From Mya arenaria (taxonomy: Eukaryota > Mollusca > Bivalvia > Myida > Myidae): 64,000 nucleotides of DNA. Location of the stretch: assembly GCF_026914265.1 (NCBI RefSeq), contig NC_069126.1:75519232-75583231 (forward strand), in the 5' to 3' direction. The position numbers and the translations under genes are program-made. The notes under the pieces were generated by a model that saw only the letters and a list, made by a program, of their open reading frames with translations, was not told where the DNA came from and made no database searches. Positions 1-12,099 of this stretch are shown here, piece after piece (position 1 is the stretch's first letter; every line of letters starts with the position of its first letter).

Positions 1-3000
1 AATGTCGGCTTCCCATTGTGTTCAAATATATCCAAAAAGCATTTCAAGGAATCGGGGTAAATATAATCCATGTTTTAATAAAGCAGCAAACTGGTTTCCC
101 CCAAAAATGCCATGATTATCGATTTCCTTTTATGTGACAGAACATCCGTATAAATAGTTTCTGGGCTGACATCATCTATGCATAGTGTTATATATAGTTT
201 TAACTAAGCAGCAACTAGTATTTAGTGAAATTCCATAAAGATCGTAACATAATACTTAAAAAGGTATAAACTTACGAGTCCCGAGCTGTTGAAATCAAAC
301 ATAACCGCTGTTTTAGAGCTATCTAATTTTGTTATTTAAATGGAGTACAGGTATACTCTTTGTTTTTCTCTCAACCCACTATACCCTGTTAAAGCAATGC
401 ATAAACCAAACATTTTAGTTCTTATTTCATATAATTTATTTGTTCCAATGTTAAGCTGTGTCTCTTGTGTCTGTAAGGCCCTAACTTTGTACCTCTAAGT
501 AATTTTAGATGATATAAATTAAAATCTTAATGGTTAGGAATGGGCGGAATGAGCGTAGCTTAATGATAAGGCCTAGAATTAATTGATTGCTATTCTGCAA
601 TTTCATTCGCTGTAAATGTAGGTTGTTTACTAAACAGGATATTGTTAAAGTGTTGGCTAATGTGCTTGTCCTTTGAGTTAATGCCGCATCATATTTGAAA
701 GACTGTTTGTAAAATTTTCAATTCATTTCGGTTTGGTATATCGAAGTAATTTTTACAGCAAATATTTGTTTTGTTTTTGTTTTCCATGATAAGGCCACTA
801 CTTTTATATAAATTGGTTTACAAAACCGGCGAGTCTAATTTTCCGAAAAGTACAAAAAAAAAAAAAAAATGAATTCCACTATTTTTTCAAAATTATTTTC
901 CCGACCTTATTGATTTTGGTGCGAAACGAAAGATAAACGCCCAGATAAGAATACGAATGCAGTAGATCTCGACTGGTTTGTTGTTCCGTGGCCGTATTTG
1001 CCAATTAATAGTGATAGCATGTGAGCCAGTCAACTGTTATGGCAGCGCCGATGGCAATGGCGGAATTGACGATAGCAGTCATTCTTTGTATGAAATAATT
1101 AATTAAAATATGCAGGAGTTGTTAAAATAACAATAGCAATAAACATTGGCAAATTTAACAGCCGACACAAACAATAACTGTCACGTGATTCTTGTTATTC
1201 CACGCCAATTTAGGTCATGAAAATATTGTTGTTTATAGATAAAAAATAAAATTGTCAGCGGCTGCCATCGAATTAGTAGACACAAATATCTGTAAATTAT
1301 GTGTGAGAAAAACATTTTATAACATTTTATGGTTAAATATCAAATAACAGTGCACTAAGTTCGAGTGGTGAAATCGAAAGTAAAATTTCTAAATTGACAC
1401 CGGTGACCTAATTTCACAAGTTCGGTCGATGGTGTTTATGGATTTGAAATCACAAAATGGTTTGGAAATACTTGTTATTGAGTCAATGTAAAGCTTGTGT
1501 TTATTCTAGATTACATGTTTATTCATGTTTGGGTTAATAGTAGAGTAAAAACAATGAAAGAGTTGAACACATGTCTCAATGACATTTTAATACTAATGCC
1601 AGGAGTTGTGTGCAAAACATTTAGATAAAACAACACGGAAAACTATTTTGAATAAGTCCAATTTGTAATGAACTTGATATTTCACTATAAATGAGATCTG
1701 TTCTTGTAACCAAGGAATACTCTTTAAAATGAAAAATAAACAAGCATGAAGTATGGATGCCCTGTGAACTCGTGTATACACAAAATGGCGGAGTTGGGAG
1801 AAGATGAAAATATCCGATACATAATTATGGATTTCTCTGTTACTATCATTGATACATAAAGTTAAGTCACATGCTAGATTTATTATTTTGTTATGTGATT
1901 TTTATGTACTGATGAGGTAATTTGCTGCAAGATTTGAATTTGAAATGGATTTGGTGAACATCCCATGGTAAATATCCCGGTCCGAAAATATCCGAACTTA
2001 GCATGGATCGGGTTACACACAACTAGGACCCACCATGGTAAAGGTTATTAAAACTCAAATCTAGGTCTAGTTTGGTTTTTAGTTTTTCAGGAATTGCTTT
2101 CACAATGTTAAAGCTCAAATGTCTTCATAAAATGTTACTTCCTTATTTACAAAATTGGTAATTATTTCACTTTATTGGCATTTTCCAATATTGAAATAAC
2201 TGAAACAATGTTTAGAAAATATTATGTATCAAAATTAATACAGTGCAATTTTTTGTATTTTAATGCGTAAAATTGCCTTCTCTTTTTTCAATTTAATATT
2301 GTTCAGTTTAGTGTTCTGCATTCACTGTTGCTTTAGCATACCATTGAAGCTTAACAAATGTCTTGCTGAGTGATATTCAATGTATCTTTGATAAAAAGTG
2401 TAGTTTATACATGTAAACATGTTTTATAGTCAATTTCATTGATGTTTTATATGCACAGTATGTAAGATTCTGTGTGTTTAATTAGAACTTTGAAACTTTG
2501 AGTGTATTAAAACATGCATTAATAGCAGTTTAAAAAATTAAAATGTCATGTAAATGATATAAATTTTCAATGTTTTTATGTTGTTCTCTGATTTTTACCC
2601 TTTAAGAGTATGTATTGTGACTTTTTTCCTTTTTTTTTTTTTTTTTTTTTTTTCGACCGCCCGGTGGACATTTTTCCCAAAAATTCTTGTAAACCAAAAA
2701 ATAAAAAAGGAGTGGCCTAACGGAGATCAGGTCTTTTTTCCGATGAACAATAGCAAAGAAGACCAACCTGTTTCTCTTTGATTGCTGATGATCCGATTTC
2801 CAAATTGCAATGCAATTTTCTGCGCAACATGCAATGCAGAAATGTACCCGGAGTACCGGAAGAATTAAAAACAAGAGCTACATCCGATCGAATTAATTTC
2901 GTTGATGAGAAGATGTATACTAATCCAGTACAAATCATAAAATAAACACTATACGTTTTACAATATTACAAAACTCTGACGTCATATGGAATAATATGAT

Positions 3001-3590
3001 GTCATAATTTGTTATTTGTTCATTAAATCATGCCTGTTTGAACACTTAAAATACCGCACGTTATTTAAATGTGAATATCAAAATCTATTTGTGAATAGAG
3101 TTGTTAATTTGTTCTGAATCCTAAGAGGAAACGTGATATTTCATCTTTAGATTAATATGGAAATTGAACTACGTAATATTGATTGAAAACTATGTATATC
3201 ATAAGTTAATCTATGTTTGATAGTTGATGTGCATTAAATCAGACCTGTCTGTTGAACAAAGTGTTTTACCAACATACTTTAAACAGTTTAAAGTTAAATC
3301 AAATAAACTCATAACATTACAACGTGTGTCGTCGACATAACAACGAAACGTGCCTGCAGTTGTTATTATTTTACAACCCATAATACTTATAATGTCGTGG
3401 TTACACTCTTTGATATAACTCGATGAACTGCTTAGACGTGTACATGATGCACACTGTACGCTTTTTTAATACCAGATGTTCAATTATTTGCTTTTATTGA
3501 TTTATATGTAACGCAGTTTTCTTAACTACAAGTAGTTGAATAAAATATGTGACCAGATAAGTAATCATGTATGTTAAAAAATCAAAAACG
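1..3590. other. Gene-poor AT-rich stretch
   Basis: I see no supportable gene. Short open frames here are no longer than expected in AT-rich DNA. The only notable items are a 16-base A run near 850, a Kozak-like ATG at about 1783 that opens only 23 codons, and the T-tract element at about 2621 listed separately. The region may hold distal regulatory sequence of small gene A. Confidence 0.5.
2621..2900 (-). repeat. Possible poly(A)-tailed retroposed insertion
   Basis: A long T run at about 2621-2654 abuts a GC-richer stretch that starts CGACCGCCCGGTGG in otherwise AT-rich DNA. Read on the minus strand this is a body ending in CCACCGGGCGGTCG followed by a poly(A) tail, the usual form of a LINE 3' end or SINE. 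No coding domain is visible, and the far boundary near 2870-2900 is a guess from the change in composition. Confidence 0.35.
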
Positions 3591-3600
3591 TATAAAAAGG
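3591..3600 (+). promoter_or_regulatory. TATA box of small gene A
   Basis: TATAAAAAGG is a strong TATA match 71-80 bases upstream of the proposed start codon at 3671, which would place the transcription start near 3620-3625 with a 5' leader of about 45-50 bases. Genes C and D have similar boxes at comparable spacing. Confidence 0.5.
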
Positions 3601-3670
3601 AAGAAATGTATGGACATCAATTCCGTTGTTACTGACAATTAATTCTATATAACATATAGCATACTATCAG

Positions 3671-4927
3671 ATGGAATCCCACAGAAAGCGCGTACTAATT
3701 TATAACGTACAAGTCATGGGAAATTTGCTTTCGTTTTGGATCTGATTTGGTATTATTTATTTCTGTGCCTTAAGTTATTCTTATATTAGCGATAGTGTAT
3801 GTTTATATCCATGTAATGCTCGAATGATGTGTATAATGGAGGGCAATCAACTTATTAAAACCAAGACTTATATTCAAAATATTAAACACGCACTTCTTAT
3901 TCGGCTAGGTATACTTCATAAAGAATAAAAATGAATACAACACCTACTAGTATGATACAAGTAAGCATTTCAATGTGTTTGTCTTAATTTGGACAAAAGA
4001 GAAATAAAAGTTTTTAGTATTCTGAACGAACATACACGTTTAACATATCATTATATGTTTAATTAGGATTTCGTTAAGTATGAAAATAGTTCGTATTTTA
4101 CAGTCAATGGAAGTTTAATTCTGTAAATGAAATTGTACTGATAATTCTATAGTAAATGGCCTTCTCTCGGTAAATAAAGGCCAGGCTGGATATACTAACT
4201 TTAAAAAATAAAACAGTACATGAAATTAAATACCACTGGAGTGTATAATTATGTGATATTTTAATAACGATTACTTCTTAGGACAGATGGTGTACAAAAG
4301 TATTCTATATCAATTTCGATATGTGCCTGTAGAGTACCAAAAAATAAGTAGTGTGTTCGTACAATATTATTGTTTCTACATATACAGAATACATGATTTC
4401 AGGAACTAAATAAGAAATAAGTATTTTTTATAAAAGACCCTTTTTCAAGCAGAATTGTATTGTCCGTTTTACGCTGTACGATGAGTATTAATAGATCTTA
4501 TGCTCTAATACAGTTTTTTTTTCAGAATGTCTTCAAGTCGACGGCTGTGACCTACCTGAACACCACAAACAATAATAATGGTAAAGTATTGAAAAAGCAG
4601 GCGATAGATTAACTTTAAAATCATAAATATATATTTTATTCATGATGCAATTCTTGTGGTCAAGCAATAAAAGAATACACATGTAGGTTAGATTTGGTAC
4701 CTATTGTGTTTTAGAACTCTTTCTTTTATCAAACCCTGCTTGAAGTTATGTTATAAAACGATAAGTTTATCTACTTTCGTTCTTTTCCAGACGATCCTAT
4801 GTTTGTGACACTGCGCCTCCTTGTATTCCTATTTGTGGTCGTGATATTCTTTGTTCTTGGTCTAGGCTGCTATAGAATTCGACAACGTTGTTCCAAGGAT
4901 TACAACCACTTTCTCGACGTCATTTAG
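3671..4927 (+). CDS. Small single-pass membrane protein A
   Basis: Proposed exons are 3671-3706, 4526-4580 and 4791-4927, giving 75 residues. Exon 1 (phase 0) has a Met start and a GTACAA donor, the weakest call in this model. Exon 2 follows a T-rich acceptor and ends in phase 1. Exon 3 encodes a membrane helix (LRLLVFLFVVVIFFVLGLG) followed by a basic cytoplasmic tail (YRIRQRC) and ends in D-V-I. There is no N-terminal signal peptide, so the helix would act as a signal anchor. AATAAA lies at 5491. The three-exon layout and phases (0, 0/1, 1) match genes B, C and D downstream on the same strand, which is why I read it as a diverged member of that array. Exons 2-3 are well supported; exon 1 is less sure. 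Function is unknown. Confidence 0.6.
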
Positions 4928-5398
4928 CAGTCATTGTGGCGGGAAAAAAGTTCTCAGCAACATTTCAAAAGAATTAAAGTGTGGCCAGAAAAAAATATGA
5001 TTACGACGTTTTGTGTCGATAACATTCAACATCTGACGAACAAAGGACATTTCGATTGTTGGATCAAATTAATGTACAGCATGACTCAGATTTAGCATCA
5101 GAAAGGGAGTTGTTTATACTGTCCGGCGAATAATGAAAATAACTTTTGTGCAATATTGTGTGATACATGATCAAAATTGATTGTAAAAAGTTTGGGGTCA
5201 CGCAATTTTTGTTGCACGTCGACCAGAGGTCATGTTGTTACAGTTGTGACCGCCAATTTTTGATGTTAAGACGAACGATAGGAGGACATTTGATTTGAGG
5301 TCTTACGTGACTGTACCATATTTTATATTATGTACACATTTATTTTAAAATCATATATAAGTGCAAATAGATGTATCTAGATACGATCTATTTCAATC

Positions 5399-5427
5399 AA
5401 GTGCGTGTGTGCGTGCGTGCGTGCGTA
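5399..5427. repeat. GTGC-type microsatellite
   Basis: A short tandem run of GTGC/GTGT units in the 3' flank of gene A, just upstream of its likely poly(A) signal. Confidence 0.8.
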
Positions 5428-5499
5428 CTCTCATACTTTAGAACCCAATATCCATCGTTCTAAATTGATTGTATGAGACATGTGTACATAAATAAAACG

Positions 5500-7398
5500 C
5501 ACAACGAATAAGGTTTGTTTTTTTAAACCAATCTCGTTAGAACTTATTGGTGATTCACGTTTTTATATATGTGCAAACCTTCAATTATCTGTGATTTCTC
5601 ACTAGTGTATTGAAAAAGCAATTATATTAAATCAAGATCATTGTTAGAATAAAGACAAAAGACACTTTATATATTCATGCAAAAATAATGTATTATTTGT
5701 CCAAACAATGGTAGAACAGTCAAGAAAAAAATATTAATTACATTTCGAGGCAATCTATCGCTATTCTGGCTCCAATACGGAAGGTGTAATCGCTTTGTCA
5801 CTTCCGTAATGAATGTTCTGCCCGAATCCACTGCAACAAGTATTATAAAACGATTTTGATATTCTGTGTCCCGACTAACGCCAAATAATGAATGTATGCG
5901 TACTATGTACAGCCCTCGTCTGTTCCGAGTACCTCCTGAATACCGCGTACCAAATAGGTGGATGAATATCAGTCTGACTAGCACATGCTCATGGTTTGTA
6001 AAACGCATTTCATATTTCGAAACAAAGTGAGGCAAATCATGATGAGTGTTAAAACAAAGATGCTGACGGCGAGAGCCCTTCAGCAAATGATGATACTTGC
6101 TCAAATATCGTCTTTGGAGACCGCAATTTTCAATTGTGTTTTTAAAGGCATTGAGTGATTCCAGTATTACGTGATTGGTTGACAATATCACGTGATGTTA
6201 TCATTACATTGGTAAAAGGTTAAAAGGTCAATGTACTGTTGTATAAGTCCTAATGACCTAATGTATAAACCGTCGTTTTTCTGTTTTTCTTGACTTTACC
6301 TGGTCATGTTCGCACCCCACTAAAACCAAACTATTTTCATACTTTAATTTCATTTTTCTGCAATTTCGATATCATCATAGAGTAAAATAATAATAGAATA
6401 ATGTTTTCAGATACACTACGGGGAAAGCTAATATATGGTCACAAAACTTGAGCGAGTCCCTTTAAAGGATGTGACATTGCATCTCCGCATCTGCGAAGTA
6501 AAACGCTGGGAAACCGATATTGCTCTCATTAGCAATTGTTCCATCAATTATCAAAGACAGAGCATTACCGCGTAGTAGAGGGGAATTTGTAAAGAAGAGT
6601 CGTACTACAACAAATGGGAACCCTCGGTGAGAAAACAAAGCTATATTTAGACATGATTCCTTATTATGTATTTAAAATATAATACCATGGGAAAGTCAGG
6701 GAAACCCCAGTAGCATATTAAATCAAGACCCTGTTTCGGATGAGGCATTTTAATATTCATGGAAAGGTAGCCTTACCTTTTAAAATTTCTTTTTTTTTTG
6801 TTCTGAAGAGCAGGCCAAATAAGCCTCAATGTTTTAATATGAGATAATATAGGGTAAGTATACATGTTCGTTAACGCAAGAGCTGAGCGATGTGAGCTGC
6901 TGCGAGGACATGTTTCGGACATAGTTTCTTTCCGATGTGCTGTTAAACACTTTCCCTACACCCAATTGGTCTTTTCCAGTACTTCATGGTCCCTGGTGGA
7001 TTTTTTATAACGATGTTTTTCATGGCATCATATTTTTTGCCATATCAACGAAAACGATAAGTTTTAACTTTTCAAATTCGAGTTAGTGATCGATTTTGAA
7101 TAATGGAAGCGTAAGCCATCGTTGGCCGCCCAAGGTATGTGATGGCTAGTAATCAATAGGTATCCCTATTTTGAAATTTGAATTCCCTGGAATGGAAATT
7201 CGATAAAATGATTTTATCAACCTTGACATTGGAAATGACAACTATCCCATAATTTACCAAAACACTTCAATTAACATTTTACCCGAAGTTTGGATTCTGG
7301 TGAGGATATAATCGTAAAATGCAAATACTTGGACAAGCCAAGCAGTAAACAATTTTCTAGCTCAAGATGATGCTACAATGTTTATTGGCAAAGCATAA
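5500..7398. other. Intergenic stretch with one orphan open frame
   Basis: No recognisable gene. A 174-codon open frame runs on the minus strand at 5667-6191, unusually long for this composition, but its translation shows no domain, signal peptide or membrane segment that I recognise, and no splice context supports it. It may be a decayed fragment or chance. Confidence 0.35.
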
Positions 7399-7605
7399 TA
7401 TATAAGACAAAGGCTGTGATTAATTATTTATCGGGAACAGGATGTTCCACGTATGCCTCGAATTATTACGCAATGGAAGTCACATGATGAATTTGGAAAA
7501 TTAATGATATAGCAGAACATTGGAAAAACAATACACAGTCCTTTTCCCGGCGTCTGTTGAATGACGACATAAACTGTGTTATTTGTGTGAGGGGATTGTC
7601 TTAAA

Positions 7606-9154
7606 ATGGACATTATCGGCGCCAGTAATAAAACTTATACGGCACAGGTGAGTGGTGTTGTTGTTAGTATGTATATTTATGATCATATTATTTCACGCAT
7701 GAGCTTTACAAAGGCACAAGACTTAACGTTTATAGTATCTAAATATTCGCCAATAAAAGCAATATTGAAAGTGTAAGTATCTCTATTTAAGATTCCGAGT
7801 TTATCATTTTTTGTTGTTCACTTTCAAAATTAGTTCATGGTTTGTGTGTGTTTTGTTTTCAGAAGCTTACTGGATGGGCGTATAATTTAGATCCCGGTGA
7901 GTCAATGCTGATCATATCAAAAACTAACGGTATGTATGGATAGTGAGTATAATCTGGGACCATTGCTACAGCAATGGCAATGACACATATACATACTGAT
8001 ATCAGTTATTTTATAATTGGTGTAAATGAAATAGAACAATAAATTAAATATCTTAACAAACAAACGAGTTTTAGTAAAATTATGCAATAAGTAATTGAAT
8101 TCGGAGCTCCTCGGCCATTTTTCTCGAAAACAACCTCGGATGTATATGGACGGTTTACATACTCAGAAATCGGTATGTTTTAGTCCGCTGCAAGTAGATG
8201 GCGTAGTAATTTAATTTAGCAGTTAAAGTTAATGACTTTGCTCTTGGGAATAGCTCTTAATTATGTTTGCAATAATACACTTCAACGGTAAATAAATTTA
8301 AACTTATATCATTAATTATACCAGCAAAAACACTACATTTAATTAATAATATTATTTTAAAAAATACGAACTACTTCTACTGATGAACCGGCATATATCC
8401 GATGTTGTTTTCGAGAGAAAATTGCCAATGAGTTCCGAATGAAGTAAATCAACCAACAATCAGTTATACCCTCATCCATTAGTTGTCGCTTACTTACACA
8501 TCTGTCATTATTATGTTTTACGTATTCAATATTTTTCTTTATTTATGTTATATAAGGTCATCTTTCTGACAATCTGTTTCACATATCGTTCTGTGAAGCC
8601 TGCAGCATTTGAGATAAAATGTAATAAAACCTTTCTAATAAACAAATAATAAGCGTTTTAAACTCATTAATGAGTTCCATCACGTAACATGTAATGAAAA
8701 AAAATCACACCAGTTTGCAATGACATCCTGCTTTTGAGAAAGGTACAGGCATATTTTATGTTTCTTCACGTTGCCATAATAATCCTGTCGCATATTCATA
8801 CAATAAATTTGGTTTATTAAACGAAATTTTCTATATTCATTGATATTTTTATTTGAGCATGATTAATCATGAGCTGAGTATTTAGATTCAATATTATAAT
8901 AAATATTTACAGATAAAACACCGTATATTCCAACGTCTGTGTTTGTTGCTGGGTGTGTGCTCCTAGGGATTGTCGTTCTCACATGTTGCGCATGCGCAGT
9001 CGTTGCCGAAGTCAGACGAAAATGCATAGAAAGGAAGGAAAAAAAGATAGAAAACGCGGAAAAGTTTTTAAAAAAAAAATACGTCAACATATGTTTAACA
9101 ATTATTTATTGGAAAATGACTATGTTTCAGAGTATGTTTAATTCAAGGAAATAG
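7606..9154 (+). CDS. Small single-pass membrane protein B
   Basis: Exons 7606-7647, 7863-7896 and 8913-9154 give 105 residues. The start MDIIGASNKTYTAQ is followed by a good GTGAGT donor, exon 2 encodes KLTGWAYNLDP, and exon 3 encodes a helix (VFVAGCVLLGIVVLTCCACA) followed by a long, strongly basic tail. The start M-D and the L-x-x-W-A motif in exon 2 are shared with C and D (RLDAWA), and the phases are identical, so this is a diverged paralog. The tail is longer than in the others and lacks their shared C-terminal motif. A TATA-like TATATAAGA lies near 7399, about 200 bases upstream of the ATG, and AATAAA is at 9316. No signal peptide is present, so the topology is that of a signal-anchor protein. 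Function is unknown. Confidence 0.75.
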
Positions 9155-10220
9155 TCCTGATCATTCTTTAAAGGTCGAGGAGATAAGATGTGATTTATAT
9201 CAATCATAATACAACAGTTTACACTTAACTGAATGACGATCAAATCAATTCGTTTTGTCCATTTATAATAGCATCAACATCATCTTTATTTATGTTAACT
9301 AATGCCTGCGTCTGAAATAAACGTTAAACATGAATTGACTTTTGCATGTCCAAAGAATCCCAACAATGGCGTATATACACGGAATTCCGACATTTGTTAT
9401 TTATAAAACAGAACATAATTTTGCTATAAATATAAACATGATTGCACCTCTGTATAATGGCATCAAAGTGCGTTGCTCTGGGGTAAAACAACGAGTGAGT
9501 CAGTGTTGATCTGAAACCGTAGCTAAACTGAACACAATTATGTTACCTTTGTTAATATATGTGACTGATTGTGACCGTCTTAATCTTGTCAATGGGTTCT
9601 GGCAACATCACAAAGTGATGTTGGTCATTTGGATATTGAAGTAGGCACTTCATTTAGGCTTCTGATAATCAAGGACTTAGCCCACATTTGATTGTTTGCG
9701 CAAACAGACACGCACTAGTGGATAAAAGGTGTAATGTGAAGAAAGGCGCTGCTGCCTCATCCCAACTTCCCCGAATTTGCACAAAAGAAAGTTTTGCAAA
9801 AGAGGAAGTCCAGTATTCATGTCAAAACACAACAATCGGAATGTGTTTCGCAGGAAAGTTTTGAGCCGAGTAACAACATGACAACCCCGTTGTTCCCCCT
9901 GCCAAGATATACCTTAAGCTTTACCAAGTATCCCTTCACGGAATCACACCAATCATCCAAATCTTGATCCCCCCAACTCAGTTATCTTTTCAAAAATAAC
10001 TCAATTCGATGAGCAGTCATACATTGGGTCCAATATATGAAATACTGACTGTGCATGTCATGACTGTCCATTACCTATACAGTAGGTGAAAGGTAATGAA
10101 GATTTCATATGTTTTTGACACAAAAGCAACCATCTATTCTATGTAGAATTGGTTGTTATCCAAGTTTGTAAAAATCATGTTCAACGGTAAGCCTATAACC
10201 TCCATTTAATCTTTTTCTGG
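9155..10220. other. 3' flank of gene B and possible BIR remnant
   Basis: Contains the probable poly(A) signal of gene B (9316). At about 9758-9790 a plus-strand frame reads HPNFPEFAQKK, which resembles the conserved stretch just before or at the start of a BIR repeat in bivalve IAPs and lies about 500 bases upstream of a RING fragment in the same orientation. The match is short and tentative. Confidence 0.3.
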
Positions 10221-10224
10221 TGAA

Positions 10225-10410
10225 TCGTCGTCATAAGAGGATGAACTTCGTAAGATGTTGGACAAGTTGCTATGTAAAATCTGCATGGAACGAGACGTAA
10301 ATGTCGTGTTTCGGCCCTATGGCCATTTTGTTGCCTGCGAATAGTACGGTCACAAACTGAGGCAATGTCCTATTTGTAGACAATTAATACGAGGACATGT
10401 CAAGACATAA
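10225..10410 (+). pseudogene. IAP-type C-terminal RING fragment, decayed
   Basis: A plus-strand frame reads DKLLCKICMERDVNVVFRP, then Y-G-H-F-V-A-C-E, and closes with RQCPICRQLIRGHVKT before a stop. This is the C-terminal C3HC4 RING of inhibitor-of-apoptosis proteins (BIRC family), an E3 ubiquitin ligase domain. The ordinary P-C-G-H cysteine is Tyr here, the following E-E-C-G region reads E-stop-Y-G, and another in-frame stop lies just upstream, so the zinc sites are destroyed and the frame is closed. Only a possible BIR scrap (about 9758) accompanies it. It is best read as a dead duplicate; bivalve genomes hold dozens of IAP genes and fragments. Confidence 0.8.
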
Positions 10411-11260
10411 ATATCGTAAAGTGTAACATTATGTCCTAACCAAAAGGGGGAAAACTTCATGAAAGGTCCATATTCTTCTTTGATGTTTTTTATTCGAGTA
10501 ATTTAATGTATCGGCTTTACGTCACAGACAAGTAAAATAACTAATGGTAAAAATCTTAACCCTTGGCTTGTTAATTATTATGTTTTCGACTATCATAGTA
10601 TTGATTTAGTTTACGTTTCAATTTAAGTCTGGTGATATATTGTATTTGATACATGGAATCATAAAACTCACTCACAATTTTTTTTTATACTTATTCATAT
10701 TTTGTATTTTTGTATTATACCTACATCAAATGCTTTTAAAATGAACTATCCTTCTTATGAACGTTACAATTTATAATCATAGAGAACAGTATATTGTTCA
10801 GAATTATACTCTATACGTACAGTGAACAATTGGCAGGATGTATTTTATACTGTTGTATATATTTTCCTTGAAGCATTTGTTATTTTTTACCGTAAAAATG
10901 ATCAAATATGGTGTTATAAAGCTTTTCACAAAACAATGCCTGCATTAAACTTGTTCTTGTTAATGTGTTAACACTGATTTCAATTCTCCTCACTTTATTT
11001 TTTTGTTAAATATATTGTCTGACTTAAAATTCTTTACTTCTTAAACTGTTTATACATTTTTTACATCCCTATTGTTCCTAAATCATGCTATTTTATATTT
11101 GTGAAGGAGGATTTTTATTAATATCTCAAAAGGACTGAACCATTTTATAAATGATTACAGAGAAAAGGTGATTATACTGGCGCTATATGTTCTCCTTTAT
11201 AGAAAAATAATAATTTGAACAACAAATAAATGAGTACGACACTAAAAACATAAATATTTA
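10411..11260. other. AT-rich intergenic DNA
   Basis: Very AT-rich sequence after the RING fragment with no supportable gene, RNA or repeat that I can name. Confidence 0.5.
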
Positions 11261-11261
11261 A

Positions 11262-11545
11262 ATGAAAACTACAGAAACAAGCTCAGTAGCCAAAAGCTTA
11301 CACATAAACACCGTTTAATGGCAAAGGGTAAACGCCCAAGACATAGAACTTACAAAATTAAACACAAACAAGAAACATGGAACAACAGCACAAAACTCCA
11401 CAAATAATTATATACTAAATAAAAAAACTAGGTATTTTTATCAAGGTCTGTAAGAAGCCTTGGAACCGTCAGTAAAATATAAATTTACTTGGAGTTTAAA
11501 CCAGTTTACGTGCAAAAACGTAAAAGATCAATCTTATCAACGTAT
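11262..11545 (+). repeat. ACTACAG repeat family, copy 1
   Basis: Begins ATGAAAACTACAGAAACAAG and continues with recognisable blocks shared with the copies near 21351, 22355 and 27504: GTTTAATGGCA, GGTAAACGCC, GACATAGAAC, ACATGGAACAACAGCAC and a later CTTGGAACCGTCAG-type block. It is the longest copy together with the one at 27504. No open frame and no obvious target duplication are seen. It is probably a non-autonomous element (SINE or MITE). Confidence 0.7.
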
Positions 11546-12099
11546 GCATTACCTTAAAGAAACTTAATAATAAAACAATAAACTAATAGGTAAACCCCAA
11601 GTATTTAAAAACAAATTAACATAGTATATACTGTCTTGATCCTTACACACACACATGTACATAATACAAAACAAATATTAAAGATACCAAATTTAAATCC
11701 AGAAACCTATGAATATATAAACTTATGTACTAAGCATGAACAACACGGCAATATATGTATGGAATAAACAGATCGTATTGTTTTTGGTAATAAATTTAGT
11801 TTTGGTAAATACTTTAGCACACATCTGTTTCAAGGCAAAAAACCCTATCTATAATCCTTAAAATATATTGTAATTCGACATATGCAAACAAAACCATAGA
11901 CATTATACAATCACTTTTACCAGTGACATACACTTACACAAGTGACCTCAGCTTGTTAAATATAAGTAGAAAAACGCATTATTTATACGCATGACAACAT
12001 GAAATGGAACAAGTATGTTTTCAAGATAATGTTCTCTCTACACAAAAGAAAAGGCATTTCTAAGTGTAAATCTTGACCAAATTCCTCAGCCCTAATGGA

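Noticed and set aside
1783-1855. Kozak-like ATG with a 23-codon frame (MAELGEDENIRY...)
   Set aside because: Too short, no donor fitting the frame and no downstream partner exon found.
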